Origin: Streptomyces sp. NBC_00654
GTDB taxonomy: Bacteria; Actinomycetota; Actinomycetes; Streptomycetales; Streptomycetaceae
Direction of reading: 5' to 3'
Length of the DNA: 64,000 nt
Assembly: GCF_026341775.1 (NCBI RefSeq)
Contig: NZ_JAPEOB010000002.1
Location: forward strand, 1,984,001 to 2,048,000
The position numbers and the translations under genes were made by a program. Numbering within the stretch: the stretch's first letter is position 1; the number at the start of each line of letters is the position of its first letter. Of this stretch, positions 1 to 9,294 are shown one piece after another. Below the pieces are notes generated by a model. That model saw nothing but the letters and a program-made list of their open reading frames with translations, made no database searches and had not been told where the DNA came from.

Positions 1-3000
1 GCCGTAGCCGATGGTGTTGCCCGCGATGGTGGAGTACTCGGCGAGGTGGTCGGCGCCGCGGTCGGGGCGGACGACGACGCGGCCGCCGGAGAGGCCCTTG
101 CCGACGTAGTCGTTGGCGTCGCCCTCCAGGCGCAGCGTCACGCCCTTCGGTACGAAGGCGCCGAAGGACTGGCCCGCGGAGCCGGTGAAGGTGATGTCGA
201 TGGTGTTCTCGGGCAGGCCCGCACCGCCGAACTTCTTGGTGACCTCGTGGCCGAGCATGGTGCCGACGGTCCGGTTGATGTTGCGGATCGCGACCTGGGC
301 CCGGACCGGCTGGGCGGCCTCGGCGGTGTCCGCGCCGAGCGCGTCGGCGGCGAGCTTGATCAGCTCGTTGTCGAGCGCCTTGGTCAGGCCGTGGTCCTGC
401 TCGATGACCTGGTGGCGGACGGCGCCCTCGGCCAGCTCGGGGACGTGGAAGAGCGGGGCCAGGTCGAGGCCCTGGGCCTTCCAGTGGGTGACGGCCCGCT
501 CGGTGTCCAGCAGCTCGGCGTGGCCGACGGCTTCCTCGATGGTGCGGAAGCCCAGCTCGGCGAGGATCTCGCGGACCTCCTCGGCGATGAACTCGAAGAA
601 GTTCACGACGTACTCGGCCTTGCCGGAGAACCGGTCGCGCAGCACCGGGTTCTGGGTGGCGATGCCGACCGGGCAGGTGTCGAGGTGGCAGACGCGCATC
701 ATGACGCAGCCGGAGACGACGAGCGGCGCGGTCGCGAAACCGAACTCCTCGGCGCCCAGCAGAGCGGCGATGACGACGTCGCGGCCGGTCTTGAGCTGGC
801 CGTCGGTCTGTACGACGATGCGGTCGCGCAGGCCGTTGAGCAGCAGGGTCTGCTGGGTCTCAGCGAGGCCGAGCTCCCAGGGGCCGCCCGCGTGCTTGAG
901 GCTGGTCAGCGGGGAGGCGCCCGTGCCGCCGTCGTGGCCGGAGATGAGGACGACGTCCGCGTGTGCCTTGGAGACACCCGCGGCGACCGTGCCGACGCCG
1001 ACCTCGGACACCAGCTTCACGTGGATACGGGCCACGGGGTTGGCGTTCTTGAGGTCGTGGATCAGCTGGGCCAGATCCTCGATGGAGTAGATGTCGTGGT
1101 GCGGCGGCGGGGAGATCAGGCCGACGCCGGGGGTGGAGTGCCGGGTCCTGGCGACCCACGGGTAGACCTTGTGGCCGGGCAGCTGGCCGCCCTCGCCGGG
1201 CTTGGCGCCCTGCGCCATCTTGATCTGGATGTCGTCGGCGTTGACCAGGTATTCGCTGGTCACGCCGAAGCGGCCGGAGGCGACCTGCTTGATGGAGGAG
1301 CGGCGCGCCGGGTCGTAGAGACGGTCGGCGTCCTCGCCGCCCTCACCGGTGTTGGACTTGCCGCCCAGCTGGTTCATGGCGATGGCGAGGGTCTCGTGCG
1401 CCTCGCGGGAGATCGAGCCGTAGGACATGGCGCCGGTGGAGAAGCGCCTGACGATGTCGGAGACGGACTCGACCTCGTCGAGGGGTACCGGCTCGCGCTC
1501 CGCGGTGCCGCGCTCGTGCGGGAGGGCGAACAGTCCGCGGAGCGTCATGAGGCGCTCGGACTGCTCGTTCACCCGGTCCGTGTACTTCTTGAAGATGTCG
1601 TAGCGACGGTTGCGGGTGGCGTGCTGGAGGCGGAAGACCGTCTCCGGGTCGAACAGGTGCGGTTCGCCCTCGCGGCGCCACTGGTACTCGCCGCCGATCT
1701 CCAGTGCGCGGTGCGAGGCCGCGATGCCGGAGGCGGGGTACGCCTTGGTGTGCCGGGCGGCGACCTCCTTGGCGACGACGTCGAGTCCGGCGCCGCCGAT
1801 CTTGGTGGCGGTGCCGTTGAAGTACGTGGCGACGAAGCTCTCGTCCAGGCCGACGGCCTCGAAGACCTGGGCGCCGCGGTAGGAGGCGACGGTGGAGATG
1901 CCCATCTTGGACATGACCTTGAGGACGCCCTTGCCGAGCGCGTGGATCAGGTTGCGGATGGCCTGTTCGGCCTCGATGCCGTCGATGAACGTGCCGGCGC
2001 GGACCAGGTCCTCGACGGACTCCATCGCCAGGTACGGGTTGACCGCGGCGGCGCCGTAGCCGATCAGCAGGGCGACGTGGTGGACCTCGCGGACGTCTCC
2101 GGCCTCGACCAGCAGACCCACCTGGGTGCGCTGCTTGGTACGGATGAGGTGGTGGTGGACGGCCGAGGTGAGCAGCAGCGACGGGATCGGCGCGTGCTCG
2201 GCGTCGGAGTGCCGGTCGGACAGGACGATCAGGCGGGCGCCGTCCTCTATGGCGGCGTCGACCTCCGTACAGATCTCCTCGATCCGCGCGGCCAGCGCGT
2301 CGCCGCCGCCGCCGACCCGGTAGAGGCCGGCGAGGGTGGCGGCCTTCATGCCCGGCATGTCGCCGTCGGCGTTGATGTGTATGAGCTTGGCCAGCTCGTC
2401 GTTGTCGATCACCGGGAAGGGCAGCGTGACGCTGCGGCAGGTCGCGGCGGTCGGCTCCAGGATGTTGCCCTGGGGGCCGAGCGAGGAGCGCAGCGAGGTG
2501 ACGAGCTCCTCGCGGATGGCGTCCAGCGGCGGGTTGGTGACCTGGGCGAAGAGCTGGGTGAAGTAGTCGAAGAGCAGCCGGGGCCGTTCGGAGAGCGCGG
2601 CGATCGGCGAGTCCGTGCCCATGGAGCCGAGCGGCTCGCCGGCGGTGCGGGCCATCGGCGCGAGGATGACGCGGAGCTCTTCCTCGGTGTAGCCGAAGGT
2701 CTGCTGGCGGCGGGTGACCGAGGCGTGGGTGTGCACGATGTGCTCGCGCTCGGGGAGGTCGCCGAGCTCGATCTCGCCGGTCTCCAGCCAGTCCTGGTAG
2801 GGCTGCTCGGCGGCGAGGGACGCCTTGATCTCGTCGTCCTCGATGATGCGGTGCTCGGCGGTGTCGACGAGGAACATCTTGCCGGGCTGGAGACGGCCCT
2901 TGCGGACGACCTTGGCGGGGTCGATGTCCAGGACGCCGACCTCGGAGGAGAGGACGACGAGGCCGTCGTCGGTGACCCAGTAGCGGCCGGGGCGCAGCCC

Positions 3001-4098
3001 GTTGCGGTCGAGGACCGCGCCGACCTGGGTGCCGTCGGTGAAGGTGACGCAGGCCGGGCCGTCCCAGGGCTCCATCATCGTGGCGTGGTACTGGTAGAAC
3101 GCGCGCCGGGCGGGGTCCATGGAGTCATGGTTCTCCCATGCCTCGGGGACCATCATCAGCACCGAGTGCGGCAGCGAACGGCCGCCGAGGTGGAGCAGCT
3201 CCAGGACCTCGTCGAAGGAGGCCGAGTCGGAGGCGTCCGGGGTGCAGACGGGGAAGATCCGGTCGAGCCGCGCCTCGCCGAAGAGGCGGGAGGCGAGCTG
3301 GGACTCGCGGGCCTTCATCCAGTTGCGGTTGCCCTTGACCGTGTTGATCTCGCCGTTGTGGGCGACGAAGCGGTACGGGTGGGCGAGCGGCCAGCTGGGG
3401 AAGGTGTTGGTGGAGAAGCGGGAGTGGACCAGCGCGACCGTGGTGGCGAACCGGCGGTCGGAGAGGTCCGGGAAGAACGGCTCCAGCTGCCCGGTGGTGA
3501 GCATGCCCTTGTAGACGATCGTGCGGGCGGAGAGCGAGGGGAAGTACACCCCGGCCTCACGCTCGGCGCGCTTGCGCAGGACGAAGGCCTTGCGGTCCAG
3601 GACGATGCCGCTCGCCGTGCCGTCGCCGTCCGCGACGAAGAGCTGGCGGAACTCGGGCATGGTGGCGCGGGCGCCGTTGCCGAGGAGGTCCGGGGCGACC
3701 GGGACCTCGCGCCAGCCGAGGACCGTCAGGCCCTCCTCGCCGGCGATGTCCTCGATCGTGCGGACGGCCCCGGTGGAGTCGTCCGCGGGGAGGAAGGCGA
3801 TGCCGACGGCGTAGGAGCCGGCCTCGGGGAGGGCGAAGGCGGCCTCCTCGCGGAGGAAGGCGTCCGGGACCTGGAGCAGAATTCCGGCGCCGTCACCCGA
3901 GTCGGGCTCGGATCCGGTCGCGCCGCGGTGTTCGAGGTTGCGCAGAACGGTCAGCGCCTGCTCGACCAGCTCGTGGCCGGCCACACCGGTCAAAGTGGCC
4001 ACGAACCCGACGCCACAGGCGTCGTGCTCGTTACGGGGGTCGTACAACCCCTGCTGGGCGGGGCGACCGTCCATGGGCGACCAGGCGTGGGTGCGCAT
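1..4098 (-). CDS. gltB: Glutamate synthase large subunit, 3' end outside window
   Basis: Large subunit of NADPH-type glutamate synthase (GOGAT), which makes two glutamates from glutamine and 2-oxoglutarate; it needs the GltD subunit, expected beyond the left edge. The ATG at 4098 is preceded by GGGAGAG. The N-terminus reads [12 protein letters not shown], so Cys28 is the expected N-terminal nucleophile of the class II glutaminase domain after propeptide removal, as known for this family. The frame runs 1366 codons without a stop to the window edge; the family is about 1500 residues, so roughly the last 150 (part of the GXGXG beta-helix) are missing. Long frames on the opposite strand over this gene are high-GC shadows. 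Confidence 0.96.
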   Translation of the reverse strand, partial: MRTHAWSPMDGRPAQQGLYDPRNEHDACGVGFVATLTGVAGHELVEQALTVLRNLEHRGATGSEPDSGDGAGILLQVPDAFLREEAAFALPEAGSYAVGIAFLPADDSTGAVRTIEDIAGEEGLTVLGWREVPVAPDLLGNGARATMPEFRQLFVADGDGTASGIVLDRKAFVLRKRAEREAGVYFPSLSARTIVYKGMLTTGQLEPFFPDLSDRRFATTVALVHSRFSTNTFPSWPLAHPYRFVAHNGEINTVKGNRNWMKARESQLASRLFGEARLDRIFPVCTPDASDSASFDEVLELLHLGGRSLPHSVLMMVPEAWENHDSMDPARRAFYQYHATMMEPWDGPACVTFTDGTQVGAVLDRNGLRPGRYWVTDDGLVVLSSEVGVLDIDPAKVVRKGRLQPGKMFLVDTAEHRIIEDDEIKASLAAEQPYQDWLETGEIELGDLPEREHIVHTHASVTRRQQTFGYTEEELRVILAPMARTAGEPLGSMGTDSPIAALSERPRLLFDYFTQLFAQVTNPPLDAIREELVTSLRSSLGPQGNILEPTAATCRSVTLPFPVIDNDELAKLIHINADGDMPGMKAATLAGLYRVGGGGDALAARIEEICTEVDAAIEDGARLIVLSDRHSDAEHAPIPSLLLTSAVHHHLIRTKQRTQVGLLVEAGDVREVHHVALLIGYGAAAVNPYLAMESVEDLVRAGTFIDGIEAEQAIRNLIHALGKGVLKVMSKMGISTVASYRGAQVFEAVGLDESFVATYFNGTATKIGGAGLDVVAKEVAARHTKAYPASGIAASHRALEIGGEYQWRREGEPHLFDPETVFRLQHATRNRRYDIFKKYTDRVNEQSERLMTLRGLFALPHERGTAEREPVPLDEVESVSDIVRRFSTGAMSYGSISREAHETLAIAMNQLGGKSNTGEGGEDADRLYDPARRSSIKQVASGRFGVTSEYLVNADDIQIKMAQGAKPGEGGQLPGHKVYPWVARTRHSTPGVGLISPPPHHDIYSIEDLAQLIHDLKNANPVARIHVKLVSEVGVGTVAAGVSKAHADVVLISGHDGGTGASPLTSLKHAGGPWELGLAETQQTLLLNGLRDRIVVQTDGQLKTGRDVVIAALLGAEEFGFATAPLVVSGCVMMRVCHLDTCPVGIATQNPVLRDRFSGKAEYVVNFFEFIAEEVREILAELGFRTIEEAVGHAELLDTERAVTHWKAQGLDLAPLFHVPELAEGAVRHQVIEQDHGLTKALDNELIKLAADALGADTAEAAQPVRAQVAIRNINRTVGTMLGHEVTKKFGGAGLPENTIDITFTGSAGQSFGAFVPKGVTLRLEGDANDYVGKGLSGGRVVVRPDRGADHLAEYSTIAGNTIGYG

Positions 4099-4603
4099 CG
4101 GCTCTCCCGTCGTCGTCGTGGCATATGCAAGTGCCGAGGGACGACGTTGGCCCCCTGCGAAATTTTGTGCAGGTTACATGATGGGGCGCTTCTCAAGAAG
4201 CGGAAGGCTTGTTCCAACATACGGACACTGTGGTGACAGTGAGGTGGGTCGCGGTCGGAAGATCGGCGCCCTGGGATCCGCAGAGAGCAGGCGTCGTTGC
4301 CTGCGGGTGTCTACGGCTCATGCCCGGCGGCAAAGAAAACGAAACCGCTGGGTAACGACTACTTATGTGCAGTCCTGCATAGAGTCTCATTTTACGGCCG
4401 CCGGGCCGGATCCGCCCAGTGGCGGGTGCCAGGACGTACGTCACACGGGTCGCGGACCCGCTTCCGGCACGACGAGGCGGTGCGGGCAGGCCCGCGACCG
4501 GGCCTCCGCGGCCCCGCTTCCGGCCTCCGGAGGGCGGGGGCAGCCTCCGGAGGGCGGAGGGGGCAGCCGCCGACGGGCGGAGGTCAGCCGCCGGAGGGTG
4601 GGG
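4099..4603. other. gltB leader and intergenic region
   Basis: 505 bases without a recognised gene between the VIT-family gene and gltB. Seen: an inverted repeat at 4187-4202 (CGCTTCT, 2 bases, AGAAGCG) in the presumed gltB leader; a 12-base dyad TGCAG-TC-CTGCA at 4368-4379; GAAAC-6 bases-GTAAC at 4341-4356, whose elements resemble the half-sites of actinobacterial GlnR boxes; and a degenerate tandem repeat at the right end. I could not place a convincing -35/-10 pair. Regulation by GlnR is only a possibility. Confidence 0.5.
4341..4356. promoter_or_regulatory. Possible GlnR-like half-site pair upstream of gltB
   Basis: GAAAC, six bases, then GTAAC. GlnR boxes in actinomycetes alternate gTnAc and GaAAc elements with 6-base spacers; here the two elements occur with the right spacing, but in the order b then a, and the flanking elements are poor. 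It lies about 245 bases upstream of gltB. Weak evidence. Confidence 0.25.
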
Positions 4604-4619
4604 TCAGCCGCCGACGGCC
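4522..4619. repeat. Degenerate tandem repeat at the 3' end of the VIT-family gene
   Basis: About five imperfect units of 14 to 23 bases, each starting with a version of GCCTCCGGAGGG or GCCGCCGACGG. The rightmost unit includes the last codons and stop of the VIT-family gene, so the array looks like slippage copies of that gene end spreading into the intergenic region. Confidence 0.6.
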
Positions 4620-5338
4620 ACGCCGAACAGCGTGCCGAGGCCGTACGTCAGCGCCGCCGCCGCCCCGCCCAGGGCCAGCTGGCGCAGCCCGCTGAACCAC
4701 CAGCTGCGGGCGGTCACCCTGGCCACCACCGCACCGCAGGCGAAGAGGCCGATCAGCGCGAGCAGCACCGCGGGCCACAGCGCGCTCGCGCCGAGCAGAT
4801 ACGGCAGGACGGGCAGCAGGGCGCCCAGCGCGAAGGCGCCGAACGAGGACACGGCGGCCACGAGCGGCGAGGGCAGGTCGCCCGGGTCGATGCCGAGCTC
4901 CTCGCGGGCGTGGATCTCCAGGGCCTGTTCCGGGTCGCGCGAGAGCTGCCGGGCGACTTCGCGGGCGAGCGCGGGCTCGACGCCACGGGTCTCGTACAGG
5001 GCGGCGAGCTCCGCCATCTCGTCCATCGGGTGCTTGCGCAACTCCCGCCGCTCGACGTCGAGTTCGGCCTCGACCAGTTCGCGCTGCGAGGCGACGGAGG
5101 TGTACTCGCCGGCCGCCATGGAGAACGCGCCGGCGGCCAGGCCCGCCAGACCGGTGATCACCAGGGTCTGCTGGGACACCGCGCCGCCCGCGACTCCGGT
5201 CATCAGCGCGAGGTTGGAGACCAGGCCGTCCATGGCGCCGAAGACGGCGGGGCGCAGCCAGCCGCCGTTCACATCGCGGTGGGTGTGATTGTCGCGGTGC
5301 GCCTCGTGCAGTACGGCTTCGGTCTCGATGATGGCCAC
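4604..5338 (-). CDS. VIT1/CCC1-family membrane transporter
   Basis: 244-residue integral membrane protein of the VIT1/CCC1 (DUF125) family, whose characterised members move Fe2+ or Mn2+. The N-terminal helices carry FGAMDGLVSNLALMTGVAG and AAGAFSMAAGEYTS, both typical of the family. A charged cytoplasmic segment rich in Glu and Arg follows (roughly residues 85-150), then three hydrophobic segments to the C-terminus. I chose GTG 5338 (protein start MAIIETEAV) because GGAGAG lies just upstream; a longer frame to 5407 adds an unconserved, polar N-terminus. The cation is not evident from sequence. It diverges from the ADP-ribosylglycohydrolase operon. Confidence 0.85.
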   Translation of the reverse strand: MAIIETEAVLHEAHRDNHTHRDVNGGWLRPAVFGAMDGLVSNLALMTGVAGGAVSQQTLVITGLAGLAAGAFSMAAGEYTSVASQRELVEAELDVERRELRKHPMDEMAELAALYETRGVEPALAREVARQLSRDPEQALEIHAREELGIDPGDLPSPLVAAVSSFGAFALGALLPVLPYLLGASALWPAVLLALIGLFACGAVVARVTARSWWFSGLRQLALGGAAAALTYGLGTLFGVAVGG

Positions 5339-5637
5339 GGCTCTCCCCTTCTCCGGAAGCGGGCTCCCTGCGTTCCGCCCCCGCTCGACACCATCGAAAG
5401 TACGCACGAAAACGGGCGCCCGCCAGCAAGGCAGGCCGTACTTACCAGGACTCTGACCTGCGAAGGAAGGGCAGGCTCACCTCTCCTGACCCTCCGTCGG
5501 ACCCGCCCTCGGCCCCTCTTCGGCGCCTCATCCGACTGGCCCTTTTATTGCGCTTGTCAGCCTTTACCCGCGCTCCACGTGGCACAGATCGGACAGGACG
5601 GGAATCAGGACTCCCGGCACGAACGAAGGGCGACGCG
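5339..5637. other. Divergent intergenic region, VIT gene / ARH operon
   Basis: About 300 bases that must hold the promoters for two divergent units. It contains a relatively AT-rich patch around 5540-5570 (CCCTTTTATTGCG) in otherwise GC-rich sequence. No convincing -35/-10 pair, operator dyad or RNA motif was seen. The last 12 bases before the first ARH gene (GAAGGGCGACGCG) include a plausible ribosome binding site. Confidence 0.4.
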
Positions 5638-6894
5638 ATGGAACCGATCGCAGGCAATGACCGGGCCCGGGGTGCGCTGCTGGGGCTCGCCGTCGGGGAC
5701 GCGCTGGGGGCGCCCGCGGAGAATCTCCGGCCGTCCGAGATCCGCCGCCGCTGGGGGCGGATCGAGGGGTTCGTGAGCGACGACCCGGCCGGGACGGACG
5801 ACACGGAGTACGCGATCTTCTCCGGGCTGCTGCTGGCCCGGCACGGCTCGGCGCTCACGGTCGCGCATGTCGAGCGGGCCTGGCACCACTGGATCGCCGA
5901 CCTCGACGAAGGGCCGTTCCGCGGGGCCGGGTTCAGCGAGCGCGGCACGCTGGAGAACCTCCGCCGGGGGCTGGCGGCCCCGATCTCGGCGCAGCACCGG
6001 CACGCCTGGAGCGACGGGCTCGCCATGCGGGCGGCGCCGTTCGGGGTGTTCGCGGCGGGCCGGCCGGCCGAGGCGGCGCGGCTGGTCGCGATCGACGGCC
6101 GGGTGAGCCATGACGGCGAGGGCATCTACGGCGGGCAGGCCGTGGCGGCCGGGGTGGCCGCGGCGATGGTGGGGGCGGGGCTCGCCTCCGTGATCGCCGC
6201 CGCGCTGTCCGTCGTCCCGATGGACTCGTGGACGGCCCGCTCGCTGCGGCGCGCGGTGACGGCCGCTCAGCGCCCCTACCCGGACCGGCTCACCATGGAA
6301 CGCGCGGTGCGTTCGGCCGTGGTGATCGGCGGCTACCCGTGGACGGACCTGGCGCCGGAGGCGGTGGGCCTGGCCTTCGGCGCGCTCACGGCGGCGCGCG
6401 GCGACTTCCGTACGGCGGTGCTGACGGCCGTCAACATGGGCCGCGACGCCGATACGACGGCGGCGGTGGCGGGGGCGCTGGCCGGGGCGCTGAACGGGGC
6501 GGGCGCGATCGAGCCGGACTGGGCGGCGGCGATCGGGCCGGTCCGGGGCAGCTGTCTGCCGTCGATGCGGGGCTACCACGTCCTGGACATCGCGGAACTG
6601 CTGACCCCGGAGGAGCCGGAACCCCCGGCGCGGCGGGAGGAGACGGCGCGGGCCGGGCGGGAGCGGCGGCCGGGGAGTGCGCGGCGGCCGGAGAGCGCGG
6701 GCGCGGACCCAGGGAACACCGGCGCGGACCCGGGGCACACCGGCGCGGATTCGGGGCACACCGGCGCGGGAGAGGGCGCGGACGAGCGGGGCGGGGCGCG
6801 CGGGCCCGGTGCGGCCGGGGAGAGGGTGCGGGACCTGGCACCGGTGTCGGCGTCCTCCGGGCCGGGACGGCCGGGACGGGAGGAGCGGCGATGA
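5638..6894 (+). CDS. ADP-ribosylglycohydrolase-fold protein 1 (complete active-site motifs)
   Basis: 418 residues, first gene of a six-gene overlapping operon. The all-alpha ARH/DraG fold binds two Mg2+ ions through acidic motifs, and all are present: GDALG at 20-24, TDDT at 53-56, HDGEGIYGG near residue 160 and GRDADT ending at residue 273, followed by AGALAGALNG. It should therefore be an active N-glycosidic hydrolase; the substrate (ADP-ribosyl-arginine, ADP-ribose ester or another ribosyl compound) is unknown. The last ~90 residues are a low-complexity Arg/Gly/Ala tail with a 7-residue tandem repeat, unlikely to be part of the fold. ATG 5638 follows GAAGGG. Its TGA overlaps the next ATG. 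Confidence 0.88.
   Translation: MEPIAGNDRARGALLGLAVGDALGAPAENLRPSEIRRRWGRIEGFVSDDPAGTDDTEYAIFSGLLLARHGSALTVAHVERAWHHWIADLDEGPFRGAGFSERGTLENLRRGLAAPISAQHRHAWSDGLAMRAAPFGVFAAGRPAEAARLVAIDGRVSHDGEGIYGGQAVAAGVAAAMVGAGLASVIAAALSVVPMDSWTARSLRRAVTAAQRPYPDRLTMERAVRSAVVIGGYPWTDLAPEAVGLAFGALTAARGDFRTAVLTAVNMGRDADTTAAVAGALAGALNGAGAIEPDWAAAIGPVRGSCLPSMRGYHVLDIAELLTPEEPEPPARREETARAGRERRPGSARRPESAGADPGNTGADPGHTGADSGHTGAGEGADERGGARGPGAAGERVRDLAPVSASSGPGRPGREERR
6700..6762 (+). repeat. Three 21-bp in-frame tandem repeats
   Basis: Three consecutive 21-base units at 6700, 6721 and 6742 encode GADPGNT, GADPGHT and GADSGHT in the C-terminal tail of ARH protein 1. Units differ at a few bases only, which suggests recent slippage expansion. 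Confidence 0.85.
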
Positions 6895-8165
6895 CCACCG
6901 CACGCCGGACCGGCCACCGCGCCGGCTCCCCGCCGGCCGGCCGGGAGCCCCTGTCCGTACTTGTACCCGTCCCCGGCCGCCGGGCCCGGATCGAGGGCCT
7001 GTTGCTCGGGCTGGCCGCCGGGGACGCCGCCGGATGGCCCGCCGCCCGGCACCGGGCGGCCCGGATGCCGGAGTGGACGCGGCGGCTCACCCGGGAGCTG
7101 GACACCTTCGCCGAGCAGAACGCCACCACCACGCTCCCGGTCCCGATCGCCCTCAACCAGCCGCCCGAGCCGCTGCGGCTCGGGCCGTCCGACGACGCCG
7201 AGTGGGCCGCGTTCGCCGCCCGTACGGTGCTGGCCGCCGCGGCGGACCACGCCGACGGCCTCTCCCCCGGCCGGCGGACGCGGGACGCGGTGGACCGGGC
7301 CTGGAACGCGCTGGCCGCCAAAGTCGCCGCGGCCAGCGCACGGGCCCCCGAGGTCGAGGCCGCCGTGCTCCCCCTGCGGGCCCGGATCTCGGTGCGTGCG
7401 GGGCTCGGCAACCTCGCCGCCGGGCTCCGGCCGCCCGCCACCGGCCATGACAACCCGCACTACTTCGACGACGCCGCCTGCGTCCGGGCCGCCGTGCTCG
7501 CCGTCGTCCACCCCGGGGACCCGGCGGCCGCCGCCGGACTCGCCGAGTTCGACGCCCGCTACACCCAGGACGGCGACGGGGTGCACGGCGCGCGGGCCGT
7601 CGCCGCCGCCGTCGCCGAGGCGCTGGCCGGGGCGGACGTCGACACGGTGGTGAACGCCGCGCTCGCCCAGCTCCCCGAGGGCACCGAGATCGCCCGCAAC
7701 GCCGAGCACGCCGTGCGGCTCGCCCGCGCCTTCGCCGACGAGCCGCACGGTGCCTTCGCCCTGGTCCCGGTGCTGGAGCACCAGATCGTCGACCATGTCT
7801 ACAGCTACGGGATCGCGGCGGCCGAGACCGTGCCGGTGGCCCTGGCCCTGACGACCGCGGCCCGCGGCGAGATCGCCCAGGCCGTCCCGGCGGCGGCCTG
7901 TCTGTCCCGGGTCGCCGACTCCGCGCCCGCCCTCGCCGGAGCGCTGACCGGTGCGCTCGGCGGGATCGCCGCCGTACCGGCGGGCTGGCGCGAGGCCTGC
8001 CGCACCCTGGCCGGATGCGCGCTGCCCCGGCTCGCGGGCACGGATCTGATCGAACTCGCCGGGCTGCTGGCAGACACGGAACCGACCCCCACGGGTGGAC
8101 AATTCCGGCATGACGCCCACAACGATCGTCCCTCGGACCTCACCCCCCACGCTCGGGCTCGATGA
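6891..8165 (+). CDS. ADP-ribosylglycohydrolase-fold protein 2, degenerate metal site
   Basis: 424 residues, starting in an ATGA overlap with ARH protein 1 and its closest paralogue. The N-terminal motif is intact (GLAAGDAAG, residues 40-48), but the TDDT motif has become SDDAE, and the C-terminal GRDADT is replaced by SRVADSAPALAG, losing the usual Asp-x-Asp-Thr/Ser metal ligands. The QDGDGVHGARAVAAA segment is kept. The fold is therefore likely kept while the canonical dinuclear Mg2+ site is at least partly lost: a regulatory or scaffold paralogue, or one with altered chemistry. About 35 extra polar residues precede the domain. The gene overlaps its downstream neighbour by 56 bases. Confidence 0.82.
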   Translation: MTTARRTGHRAGSPPAGREPLSVLVPVPGRRARIEGLLLGLAAGDAAGWPAARHRAARMPEWTRRLTRELDTFAEQNATTTLPVPIALNQPPEPLRLGPSDDAEWAAFAARTVLAAAADHADGLSPGRRTRDAVDRAWNALAAKVAAASARAPEVEAAVLPLRARISVRAGLGNLAAGLRPPATGHDNPHYFDDAACVRAAVLAVVHPGDPAAAAGLAEFDARYTQDGDGVHGARAVAAAVAEALAGADVDTVVNAALAQLPEGTEIARNAEHAVRLARAFADEPHGAFALVPVLEHQIVDHVYSYGIAAAETVPVALALTTAARGEIAQAVPAAACLSRVADSAPALAGALTGALGGIAAVPAGWREACRTLAGCALPRLAGTDLIELAGLLADTEPTPTGGQFRHDAHNDRPSDLTPHARAR

Positions 8166-9294
8166 GCGCATCACCGGCGCACTCATCGGCGCCGCGGTCG
8201 GCGACGCGCTCGGCGGCCCCGTCGAGGGCTGGACCCCGGAGCAGATCGCCGAACGCCACGGCGGCCGGGTGCGCGGCATCGTCGGCCCCTGGCACGGCGA
8301 CGACTGGCGCACCGCCCGCCCCATCGCCCCGTACCACAAGGGCGACGGGCACGTCACCGACGACACCCTGATGACCCATGCGCTGATCCGCGTCTACACC
8401 GGCGTCCGCGATCACCTCGACGCCTACGACATCGCCGGTCATCTCGTACCGGACCTGATGTCCCGCCCCCGCTGGATCCCGGAACTGGAGGCCGAGGCGC
8501 TGCCCCTCCAGCGGATCTTCCTTGCCGAGAAGTGGATCGTCGCACGGCTGCACTACGGTCATGCCGACCCGCGCGAGGCGGGCTCCGGGAACATCGTCAA
8601 CTGCGGTGCGGCGATGTACATGGCACCGGTCGGCCTGGTCAACGCCGCCCACCCCGAGGCCGCCTACGCCGAGGCGCTGGAGATCGCGGGGGCTCATCAG
8701 TCCTCGTACGGGCGGGAGGCCGCCGGGGTCTTCGCCGCCGCCGTCGCCGCCGCCTGCGCCCCGGGCGCCACCCCCGCCTCCGTCGTCACGGCCGCGACGG
8801 CGCTGGCCAAGGACGGGACCCGATCCGCGATCGAGGCGGTCCGCGAAGTGGCCGTGCGCCACAGCGACTTCGAGTCGGCGCTGGCCCCCCTGCGCGCCGC
8901 CGTCGCCCCCTTCGACACGGTGGGCCCGGACTACCGCGCCCCCTCCCTCGGCGCCCGCCGGCCCTCCCGGCTGCACTCCATCGAGGAACTGCCCATCGCG
9001 CTCGGCATGCTGCTCGTCGGGGACGGCGACTACCGCCGCACCGTCCTCGGCTCGGTCAACTACGGCCGCGACTGCGACTCGATCGCCACCATGGGCGGTG
9101 CCCTGGCGGGCGCGCTGAACGGCGCGGCGGCGATCCCCGCCGACTGGTCGAAGACGGTCGCCGAGGCCAGCCGCCTCGATCTGCACGCCCCGGCACGGGA
9201 ACTGGCGGAGGTGGCCCGCGAGATCTTCGTACGGGACACCGCCCGCCGCCGGGCGCACGAGTCGGCCTTCGCCGCGCTGGCCGGTGAGCGGTGA
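8110..9294 (+). CDS. ADP-ribosylglycohydrolase-fold protein 3 (canonical motifs)
   Basis: 394 residues with a complete ARH set: GALIGAAVGDALGG near the N-terminus, VTDDTLMTHALI around residue 82, and NYGRDCDSIATMGGALAG around 317, the Asp-Cys-Asp-Ser form found in many bacterial ARH proteins. It is not a close copy of protein 1: it has an insert with PWHGDDWRTARPIAPYHKGDGH between motifs, suggesting a different substrate pocket. I chose ATG 8110, with GGTGG about 11 bases upstream; GTG 8095 is an alternative adding five residues. Either start lies inside the preceding gene, so translation is probably coupled. It ends in a GTGA overlap with the next gene. Confidence 0.85.
   Translation: MTPTTIVPRTSPPTLGLDERITGALIGAAVGDALGGPVEGWTPEQIAERHGGRVRGIVGPWHGDDWRTARPIAPYHKGDGHVTDDTLMTHALIRVYTGVRDHLDAYDIAGHLVPDLMSRPRWIPELEAEALPLQRIFLAEKWIVARLHYGHADPREAGSGNIVNCGAAMYMAPVGLVNAAHPEAAYAEALEIAGAHQSSYGREAAGVFAAAVAAACAPGATPASVVTAATALAKDGTRSAIEAVREVAVRHSDFESALAPLRAAVAPFDTVGPDYRAPSLGARRPSRLHSIEELPIALGMLLVGDGDYRRTVLGSVNYGRDCDSIATMGGALAGALNGAAAIPADWSKTVAEASRLDLHAPARELAEVAREIFVRDTARRRAHESAFAALAGER

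Noticed and set aside
46..4236. 1396-codon plus-strand frame
   Set aside because: Antisense to gltB; composition is what a high-GC third-position bias gives on the opposite strand, and no domain is visible.
4099..4340. Glutamine riboswitch or other known riboswitch before gltB
   Set aside because: No conserved riboswitch core seen; only a simple 7-bp hairpin.
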